A stretch of DNA of 5,684 bases from Chloroflexota bacterium (GTDB taxonomy: Bacteria > Chloroflexota > UBA6077), in assembly GCA_023380955.1 (NCBI GenBank), contig JAMCTB010000252.1, positions 1-5,684 of the forward strand, read 5' to 3'. Below the pieces are notes generated by a model. It did not search any database. It was not told the origin of the DNA and saw nothing but the letters and a program-made list of their open reading frames with translations. Positions 1-5,079 of the stretch are shown here, piece after piece. Every line of letters starts with the position of its first letter. The first letter of the stretch is position 1. Made by a program: the position numbers and the translations under genes.

Positions 1-1
1 G

Positions 2-502
2 GAAGGGACGGCCGGGTCCTCGTCCAACGTGGACAGGCAGACCGGCGTCTACGAGGTTCTCAAGGCCAACAGCTCGGTCACCAATCTCCTGGGTTCCATG
101 GCGGCGGACTACAACCGGGTGAAGGGCACCAGCGTGACGGAGAACCTGCTCACCAAGTACCCCAACGCCAACATGGTGCTTGCTTTTAACGACGAAATGG
201 CCCTGGGCGCCATCGAGGCCATCAAGGCTCGCGGCAAGGCTGCCGGCAAGGACATCCTCGTCATAGGCATGAACGCCGCAGCCAACGCCCTGGAGGCGAT
301 GGACAAGGGAGAGATGTCCGGCACCGTGTACGCCAACGAGTACAGCATGGGCTACAAGTCGGCACAGGCGGCCATCGCCTACCTTCGGGACGGCACCAAG
401 CCTCCCGCGCTGACCAGCGCCGGTGTGCCGGTCACCAAGGACAACCTGGCGCAGTTCAAGGCATCTCGGCAGCAGCAGGATAGCGGCGCTGCCGCCCAGT
501 AG
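2..502 (+). CDS. Sugar-binding protein of a ribose-type ABC transporter, C-terminal part (5' partial)
   Basis: This is the C-terminal lobe of a Peripla_BP_4 / RbsB-like solute-binding protein, which captures a small sugar-like ligand outside the membrane and delivers it to the permeases. The frame is open from base 2, so the gene starts outside the window; the GTG at 29 is internal, because the residues before it (EGTAGSSSN) belong to the conserved EGxxGxSxxxxR segment of the family. Further landmarks are ADYNRVKG, the hinge-region FNDEMALGAIEAI (nt about 188-226), VIGMNAAANAL (260-292) and the closing VTKDN (432-446). The reading ends at TAG 500-502 after a short Q/A-rich tail. At the position where E. 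coli RbsB has a ribose-contacting Asp in GFDG, this protein has Asn (272-274), so the ligand may not be ribose. Its signal peptide is out of view. It is separated from its ATPase and permeases by a regulator gene and hairpins. The family call is secure; the ligand is unknown. Confidence 0.93.
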   Translation, partial: EGTAGSSSNVDRQTGVYEVLKANSSVTNLLGSMAADYNRVKGTSVTENLLTKYPNANMVLAFNDEMALGAIEAIKARGKAAGKDILVIGMNAAANALEAMDKGEMSGTVYANEYSMGYKSAQAAIAYLRDGTKPPALTSAGVPVTKDNLAQFKASRQQQDSGAAAQ

Positions 503-519
503 GGGCCGCAGATCCATGG

Positions 520-565
520 CGGGCTCGAGCTGCCGCGGGCTGGTCCCAGAAGCAGCTCGAGCCCG
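520..565 (+). terminator. Long perfect stem-loop after the binding-protein gene
   Basis: Bases 520-533 (CGGGCTCGAGCTGC) are perfectly complementary to 552-565, giving a 14-bp stem with an 18-base loop, 18 bases after the stop codon. The loop can fold further (CTGG/CCAG). No T-run follows, so it is not a classical intrinsic terminator. It could be a U-less terminator, an attenuator, or a 3' stabilising structure that keeps binding-protein mRNA abundant, as seen after other binding-protein genes. The inverted repeat is seen directly; its role is inferred. Confidence 0.6.
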
Positions 566-584
566 GCGCCGGCCGGGGGCGCCG
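564..584 (+). terminator. Second, adjacent GC-only stem-loop
   Basis: CGGCGCC (564-570) pairs with GGCGCCG (578-584) around a 7-base loop. It abuts the preceding stem and shares only bases 564-565 with it, so the two hairpins can stack in the same transcript. The segment 563-572 is also a perfect 10-base palindrome (CCGGCGCCGG). No T-run follows. Together the two stems look like a transcription or mRNA-processing boundary between the binding-protein gene and the regulator gene. Confidence 0.45.
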
Positions 585-685
585 CTGAGCCGTTCGACGA
601 GAAGCTGTTGATGGCCGTTGCCCGGCTGTGGGCCGAACCCGGCACCTTGGACGTGAGACCGCTGGAAGTAGGCGCCGATCTACTC

Positions 686-701
686 TATCCTCTACAGGGT
701 A
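686..701. promoter_or_regulatory. Imperfect palindrome upstream of the regulator gene (candidate operator)
   Basis: TATCCT-ctac-AGGGTA is an inverted repeat with 5 of 6 positions matching, in the most AT-rich patch of the 503-759 spacer, about 60 bases before the regulator's start. GntR proteins of the FadR type commonly bind short palindromes near their own promoters, so this is a candidate autoregulatory site. TATCCT also resembles a -10 hexamer (4 of 6), but no good -35 lies at the right distance. The palindrome is visible; operator function is a guess. Confidence 0.25.
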
Positions 702-750
702 TCGTGAGGAGAGGCGGCATGAGGGAGAGTGGCGGGCCGAAACGAATAGC

Positions 751-759
751 GGAGGAACG
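751..759 (+). promoter_or_regulatory. Ribosome binding site that fixes the regulator start at 760
   Basis: GGAGG at 751-755 lies 4 bases before ATG 760. The frame also contains a GTG at 628, which would add 44 residues, but those are arginine/serine-rich and resemble no domain, and that start lacks a comparable binding site. From 760 the protein begins a few residues before the winged-helix domain, as is normal for this family. Confidence 0.7.
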
Positions 760-1473
760 ATGCTAGATCTGAGGTCGTTGAGCGAGCGGGTACACGAGTA
801 CCTGGTGGAGCGCATTCTGTCGGGCGTCCTCGTTGCCGGGCAACGCATAGACGCCGAGGACCTGTCCCGGGCCCTGGGTGTCAGCCGTACGCCGATAAAG
901 GATGCCCTGGCGCGCCTGGCGGCAGAGGGTCTGGTGGAGATCAGCCCTCGTCGAGGCACCGCGGTGTCCACGGTAACGCTGAGGGATGTGGAAGAGATCT
1001 TCGACGTGCGCAGGATGATCATGCTCTACGCGTCGGAGGGGGCTCTTGGGAACGCGACTTCGGCGGACCGCCAACGACTGCGCGAGATGCTGGGGCATCT
1101 GGAAAGCTACATCGTAGGCGACGACTACACCAACTACGCGGTCTTCCTCGGCGTGGATCATGAGCTGCACTCATGCTTCGTCGAACTGGCTGGGAACGGC
1201 CGGTTGTCAGCCCTTTACCAGAGCACCAGGGTCCACATGAGCCTGGCGCGCTTCGGTTACGCCCACGGCGCCGGCATGACAGCCGATGCCGTCGCCACGC
1301 ACCGCGAACATAACGCGATGGTCGCAGCCTTCGAACAGGGATCCCTGGAGGCCTTGAAGGCCGCCATTAACAACCATATCGACAATCGTGTGGCGTGGTA
1401 TCGCCGAGCTTTTGAGGCTGCCGCGACGGTTTCCGGGGTCGTTGGCGGCCAGAACCCTTTCGCGACTTGCTAG
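760..1473 (+). CDS. GntR-family transcriptional regulator, FadR subfamily with FCD ligand domain
   Basis: A 237-residue DNA-binding regulator that probably controls the flanking transport genes in response to a small organic acid or sugar-acid effector. Residues 7-72 form the winged helix-turn-helix, with the characteristic stretch LGVSRTPIKDALARLAAEGL (39-58) and wing PRRGTAVS (63-70). Residues about 78-218 form the all-helical FCD domain. Its metal/effector ligands can be read directly: D133 and H137 (DHELH, followed by AGN), H184 (REHN) and H206 (NNHID). The D-x3-H pair and the 22-residue gap between the last two histidines match the metal-binding members of the family. Length is typical and the frame is intact. 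The gene sits between the binding-protein gene and its ATPase, with hairpins on both sides, which suggests its own transcription unit or differential expression. Most such regulators are repressors relieved by a catabolite; that is inference here. Confidence 0.93.
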   Translation: MLDLRSLSERVHEYLVERILSGVLVAGQRIDAEDLSRALGVSRTPIKDALARLAAEGLVEISPRRGTAVSTVTLRDVEEIFDVRRMIMLYASEGALGNATSADRQRLREMLGHLESYIVGDDYTNYAVFLGVDHELHSCFVELAGNGRLSALYQSTRVHMSLARFGYAHGAGMTADAVATHREHNAMVAAFEQGSLEALKAAINNHIDNRVAWYRRAFEAAATVSGVVGGQNPFATC

Positions 1474-1497
1474 GGGCAACAGCTCCCGGATGGATGA

Positions 1498-1524
1498 GGC
1501 GAGGAGGCCGCCCGGCCTCTCGCC
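1498..1524 (+). terminator. Strong hairpin between the regulator and transporter genes
   Basis: GGCGAGGAGGCC (1498-1509) pairs with GGCCTCTCGCC (1514-1524): 11 base pairs, one bulged G and a GCCC tetraloop, 24 bases after the regulator's stop. No T-run follows, so it may be a U-less terminator or an attenuator in the leader of the ATPase mRNA. The rest of the 1474-1584 spacer holds only the ATPase's ribosome binding site; I see no convincing promoter hexamers, although the relatively AT-rich patch at 1548-1562 is where one might lie. Confidence 0.55.
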
Positions 1525-1584
1525 CTGGCTCGGCAGCGCCATCGGGACTACCTACTTCTAGCGCACGAAAAAGGAGTTCGAGTC

Positions 1585-3090
1585 ATGCCGGACACGCCTC
1601 TTCTCCAGGTCACCGGGGTGTCCAAGAGGTTCGGGGGGGTCCAGGCTCTGGATCAGGTCGACTTCCAGGTGCGTGCCGGTGAGGTGCACGTGCTGTTAGG
1701 CGAGAACGGCGCTGGAAAGTCGACCCTCGTCAAGATCATCACAGGGGTGGAGAGTCCGGACTGCGGCAGCATACTGTTGAACGGGCAGGCAGTTCACCTC
1801 GCAAGCCCGGCGGACGCTCAAGGGCAGGGCATTTCCGTTATCCACCAGGAGTTCAGCCTCCTGCCAAATCTCACAGTGGGCCAGAACCTCTACCTGGGCC
1901 GGGAGCCCAGGGCCGGTTGGCGGGTGGACTGGCCCCTCCTGTATCAGAAGGCACAGAAGGACCTGGCGGCCCTGGAGCTCGCCCTGGATCCTCGCGCGCC
2001 GCTCTCGACACTCAGCGTCGGCGAACAGCAGATGGTGGCGGTTGCCCGCGCCCTCAGTATGAGCGCCAGGCTGCTGATCCTCGACGAGCCGACGGCAGCG
2101 CTCAACGAGCGAGAGACTGATTGCCTGTTCGAGATGCTCAACCGGTTGCGTGACTCGGGTGTTGGGATCGTCTACATCAGCCACCGCCTTCAGGAGATAT
2201 CTCGGATCGGCGACAGGGCAACGGTGCTTCGGGACGGGCGTTTGGTCGGCACGGTGCCGGTGGCCTCGACGCTGCTGCCGGAGCTGATTCGGATGATGGT
2301 TGGCCGGATGCTGGACGAGCCGAGGGCCAGGGTTCAGCGGCAAGCGGACCACCCGGTCCTGGAGATCCGCCACCTGACCCTTCCAGGAGCCTTCGAGGAC
2401 GTCTCCCTGGTGGTACGCGGCGGTGAGGTAGTTGGTCTGGCAGGATTGATGGGGGCGGGACAGGAGGCCTTCGCGCGGTCGGTGTTTGGCCTCGGCGCTC
2501 GGCCGCAGGGCGAGGTACGGCTGTTCGGGCGCGTCGTGAACCCGCGGAGCCCCATCGACGCCATCCGCAACTCCGTCGCCTTCCTGCCCGCCGATCGGAA
2601 GAGGTCGGGACTCTGCCTCCTGCTGAGCCTTCGAGAGAACGTCGTCCACCCCGTGCTCACTCGCCGGTTTCCTCATGGCTTCTTGACGGCTGGACGGGAG
2701 CGCAGGATCGCCAAACCCCTTCTAAAGGACCTTCGGGTGGTGTGCCACAGCGTCGACCAATCGGTGGGTCAGTTGAGCGGGGGAAATCAGCAGAAGGTGG
2801 CCCTGGCCAAGTGGATGTCCACGAAGGCGAAGCTGTACGTGCTGATGGAGCCCACTCGGGGTGTCGATGTAGCCACGAAGGCCGAGATCCACTCGTTGAT
2901 CGACCGGATGGCCGCCGAGGGCGCCGCCATCCTGGTGGTCACCTCCGATCTCCCGGAGTTGACGGGCCTCAGCGACAGGATCTACGTCTTTCGCCAGGGC
3001 CGCATCGTCTCGGAGTTGAGCAAAGAGGAGATCAGCCAGGAGCGGGTTCTCAATCTTGCTGCTGCCGGAGGTGCCGGCCATGCTGTCTAA
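1585..3090 (+). CDS. Ribose-type ABC transporter ATPase with two fused nucleotide-binding domains (RbsA/MglA/XylG-like)
   Basis: This 501-residue cytoplasmic ATPase powers import through the two permeases encoded next; the length is that of E. coli RbsA. Domain 1 (about 6-245) is complete: Walker A GENGAGKST (39-47), Q-loop HQE (87-89), signature LSVGEQQ (143-149), Walker B LLILDEP (163-169) and switch H200. Domain 2 (about 258-495) has the degenerate Walker A typical of the family, GLMGAGQE (287-294, no Lys or Ser/Thr), an intact signature LSGGNQQK (397-404), and Walker B LYVLMEP (417-423), in which the usual Asp is Met421 while Glu422 is kept. One competent ATP site is therefore expected: domain 1 Walker motifs facing the domain 2 signature. 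AAGGAG (1571-1576) lies 8 bases before the ATG. A run of seven G at 1633-1639 does not break the frame. The 3' end overlaps the first permease by 11 bases. The specific sugar cannot be read from the ATPase. Confidence 0.96.
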   Translation: MPDTPLLQVTGVSKRFGGVQALDQVDFQVRAGEVHVLLGENGAGKSTLVKIITGVESPDCGSILLNGQAVHLASPADAQGQGISVIHQEFSLLPNLTVGQNLYLGREPRAGWRVDWPLLYQKAQKDLAALELALDPRAPLSTLSVGEQQMVAVARALSMSARLLILDEPTAALNERETDCLFEMLNRLRDSGVGIVYISHRLQEISRIGDRATVLRDGRLVGTVPVASTLLPELIRMMVGRMLDEPRARVQRQADHPVLEIRHLTLPGAFEDVSLVVRGGEVVGLAGLMGAGQEAFARSVFGLGARPQGEVRLFGRVVNPRSPIDAIRNSVAFLPADRKRSGLCLLLSLRENVVHPVLTRRFPHGFLTAGRERRIAKPLLKDLRVVCHSVDQSVGQLSGGNQQKVALAKWMSTKAKLYVLMEPTRGVDVATKAEIHSLIDRMAAEGAAILVVTSDLPELTGLSDRIYVFRQGRIVSELSKEEISQERVLNLAAAGGAGHAV

Positions 3091-4051
3091 GCTGGCAATC
3101 CCGCGTCGCCCAGCCGGGGCCGGCGCCCAAAGCACTCTAGTGGTTCTCCTGGCTCTGGTGGTTATCTTCGCGGTGGCAGCACCGGGCTTCTTCACCACGT
3201 CCAACGGCAGCACGATGATCCGCCAGGGAGCCAGCCTCGCCATCGTGACCTTCGGCGTGACCCTTTGCATCGCGACCAGCGGTCTGGATCTGTCGGTTGG
3301 CTCCATCATGGCGCTGTCGGCGGTGGTTGCAGGGCTGGGTCTCGTGAGCGGGTGGGGTTTGCTCCTATCGTTGGTGGCTGCCCTCGCGGCTGCCATAGCC
3401 TGCGGGGTGGTCAACGGAAGCCTGATCGCCGTGGCCGGCATGCCTCCATTCGTGGCGACTCTGGGAATGATGGGGGTCGCTCGCGGGCTCGCCCTGGTGA
3501 TGTCCGACGGTAAGGCGATATCGGGGATAGACCCGGCATTCATCGCCTTCCTGGGTGGTAATGTGCTCGGAGTGCCGGTGGTTCTCCTCTTCGTTCTGCT
3601 GTCCCTGGCTGCCAGCCACTTCCTCCTATCGCACACGCCGTGGGGGCTGTCGCTGCTGGCCATGGGTGGGAACCGCGTTGGGGCTCGCCTGGCAGGGCTG
3701 TCGCTGCGACGGGATGAAGTGCTCGTCTACGGCTACTCCGGCCTGCTGGCGGGCGTGGCCGGCCTGATAACCATATCCAGGATGAACGTGGCCCATCCCC
3801 TGGCGGGACAGGGCTACGAATTCGATGCCATCGCGGCCGCTGTCATCGGCGGAGCCGCGCTGGAAGGGGGGCGCGGATCCGCGGTCGGCGCCCTGTTGGG
3901 AGCGGTGTTCGTCACCGTGCTGCGCAGCGGGCTTGCCGTGATGGGTGTGAGTCTGCACATCCAGCTGTTGGCCATCGGGCTGGTCATCGCCTTTGCCTTC
4001 GCCCTGGACCATCTCTCGGCCCGAAATCGCGCCGTGGAGGAACCCGCATGA
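3080..4051 (+). CDS. First RbsC-like sugar ABC transporter permease
   Basis: A 323-residue inner-membrane permease of the CUT2 (BPD_transp_2) family, close to RbsC in length. Hydrophobic segments run from about residue 19 to the C-terminus. Hallmarks are GLDLSVGS (68-75), NG followed by MPPFVATLGMMGVARG (112-136), the cytoplasmic coupling region around GGNRVGARLAG (196-206), and YEFDAIAAAVIGG with the following GGRGS (246-267). I chose the ATG at 3080 over the in-frame TTG at 3056 because GGAGG (3067-3071) lies 8 bases before it and the N-terminus then matches the family. The gene overlaps the end of the ATPase gene by 11 bases and shares ATGA with the next gene, so it is translationally coupled on both sides. 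It probably pairs with the second permease as a heterodimer; two homodimeric transporters sharing one ATPase is the less likely alternative. Confidence 0.95.
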   Translation: MLSKLAIPRRPAGAGAQSTLVVLLALVVIFAVAAPGFFTTSNGSTMIRQGASLAIVTFGVTLCIATSGLDLSVGSIMALSAVVAGLGLVSGWGLLLSLVAALAAAIACGVVNGSLIAVAGMPPFVATLGMMGVARGLALVMSDGKAISGIDPAFIAFLGGNVLGVPVVLLFVLLSLAASHFLLSHTPWGLSLLAMGGNRVGARLAGLSLRRDEVLVYGYSGLLAGVAGLITISRMNVAHPLAGQGYEFDAIAAAVIGGAALEGGRGSAVGALLGAVFVTVLRSGLAVMGVSLHIQLLAIGLVIAFAFALDHLSARNRAVEEPA

Positions 4052-5079
4052 GCGAGTCCCCGTCCGTTGCCGTTGCGCCGATGAAATCTCAGCGGGGCCG
4101 CGTGGGGAACTGGATCTCCAAGATACCCCCATCGGTATGGTTCGGCTCCACCCGCGTCATCGTCCTCCTGGTGCTGATCTTCGCCGTGACGGCCTACTTC
4201 CCGAGCTATCTCGAGCCGTCGAACTTCGTTAACGTGTTGAGGCAGGCGGCCCTGCTGGCCTTCATCAGCTACGGAATGGCGATCACCATGATCGCAGCCG
4301 GGATGGACATCTCCGTGGGATCGGTGGTCGCCCTCAGCTCGGTCGCCGCGGCCCCTTTCCTGGTTGCCGACCACCCACGCCTGTTGGAGGGCGTGGCCGT
4401 CGCTCTGGCTGCAGGCCTTGGCGTCGGGGTTCTCAACGGCCTTGCCATTTCCATGCTGAAGATCCCGCCCTTCATCGCCACCTATGCCATGATGCAGATC
4501 GCCAGGGCGTTGGCCCTGCTGGTGTCCGGCGGGTACGCCGTCTACGGATTGGCCCCTTCGTTCCGGTGGATTGGGACGGGCTTCCTGGCGGGGGTCCCGG
4601 CGACCCTGCTGGTGGCTCTCGCCCTCTTCGCGCTGCTCCACCTCCTGATGCACCATACGGTGTTCGGACGCTGGGTTTACGCCCTGGGGGCAAACCCAAA
4701 GACGGCTTTTCACACGGGCATACCGGTCCGCCGAACCCTCCTCGCCGTCTACGCCCTCAGCGGTCTGCTGGCGGGGATCGCCGGATTGGTCTACGCGGCC
4801 CGGGTGAACGCAGCTGAACCGGAGATAGGAGACATGTTCGCCCTGGATGCCATCTCCGTGGCCGTTCTCGGCGGGGTACCCTTCACCGGAGGCCAGGGCA
4901 CCCTGCTGGGCATGCTGGTGGGTGCCCTGATCATTGCCGTGCTCACCAGCGGGCTGGACATCTGGGGAGTCTCCGCTCTCTGGCAGGTGTTCGCCAAGGG
5001 GCTCATCATCCTTTTGGCCGTGGGCCTGGATCTCTTCCTGCGACGACTTCAATCTGGAAAATGGAGGCTGTCTCGATGA
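4048..5079 (+). CDS. Second RbsC-like sugar ABC transporter permease
   Basis: A 343-residue membrane permease of the same family as its upstream neighbour but clearly diverged from it. It has a longer polar N-terminus (about 36 residues, with several Lys/Arg) before the first membrane segment. Family motifs are GMDISVGS (85-92), NG then IPPFIATYAMMQIARA (130 onward), ALGANPK (212-218, where the first permease has GGN), and FALDAISVAVLGG with the following GGQGT (264-285). The start is ATG 4048 within ATGA, with GGAGG (4036-4040) 7 bases before it. Its stop (5077-5079) again overlaps the next start as ATGA. It presumably forms the translocation channel with the first permease. The two arose by duplication, but they differ enough that it is an old one. 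Confidence 0.95.
   Translation: MSESPSVAVAPMKSQRGRVGNWISKIPPSVWFGSTRVIVLLVLIFAVTAYFPSYLEPSNFVNVLRQAALLAFISYGMAITMIAAGMDISVGSVVALSSVAAAPFLVADHPRLLEGVAVALAAGLGVGVLNGLAISMLKIPPFIATYAMMQIARALALLVSGGYAVYGLAPSFRWIGTGFLAGVPATLLVALALFALLHLLMHHTVFGRWVYALGANPKTAFHTGIPVRRTLLAVYALSGLLAGIAGLVYAARVNAAEPEIGDMFALDAISVAVLGGVPFTGGQGTLLGMLVGALIIAVLTSGLDIWGVSALWQVFAKGLIILLAVGLDLFLRRLQSGKWRLSR

Larger units (their letters stand above)
611..766 (+). other. Possible small ORF or gene remnant ahead of the regulator (51 codons)
   Basis: An ATG at 611 opens a 51-codon frame ending at TAG 764-766, overlapping the regulator's ATG (760) by 7 bases. The frame is in fact open from the binding-protein stop at 500-502 all the way to 764. 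Codons 590-680 read PFDEKLLMAVARLWAEPGTL and onward with a protein-like composition and mostly G/C third positions, unlike the low-complexity reading in the regulator's frame. The start at 611 has no convincing ribosome binding site. An internal ATG at 719 does have one (AGGAGAGG, 707-714) and would give only 15 residues, MRESGGPKRIAEERC. I recognise no family. It could be a leader peptide coupled to the regulator, a remnant of a lost gene, or chance, since stops are rare at this GC content. Confidence 0.25.

Noticed and set aside
29..31. GTG as the start of a 157-residue protein
   Set aside because: The frame is open to the left edge, and the upstream residues belong to a conserved segment of sugar-binding proteins, so this is an internal Val codon.
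628..759. Upstream GTG start giving a 281-residue regulator
   Set aside because: The added 44 residues resemble nothing and lack a good ribosome binding site; ATG 760 has GGAGG and gives the normal family N-terminus.
1633..1639. Run of seven G as a phase-variable or frameshift site
   Set aside because: The ATPase frame is continuous across it, and the Gly-Gly-Val it encodes is normal for the family; there is no evidence of slippage.
3056..3058. TTG as the start of the first permease
   Set aside because: ATG 3080 has a perfectly spaced GGAGG and gives the usual N-terminal length.
2722..3663. A 313-codon minus-strand frame
   Set aside because: Opposite the ATPase/permease junction; composition is Arg/Thr/Pro/Ala-rich low complexity, and the + strand genes there have clear motifs and coupled starts.
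3814..5052. A 412-codon open frame on the minus strand
   Set aside because: It lies wholly opposite the two permease genes. Its product is rich in His, Gln, Gly and Asp, the usual antisense shadow of hydrophobic codons at high GC, and it has no recognisable domain.
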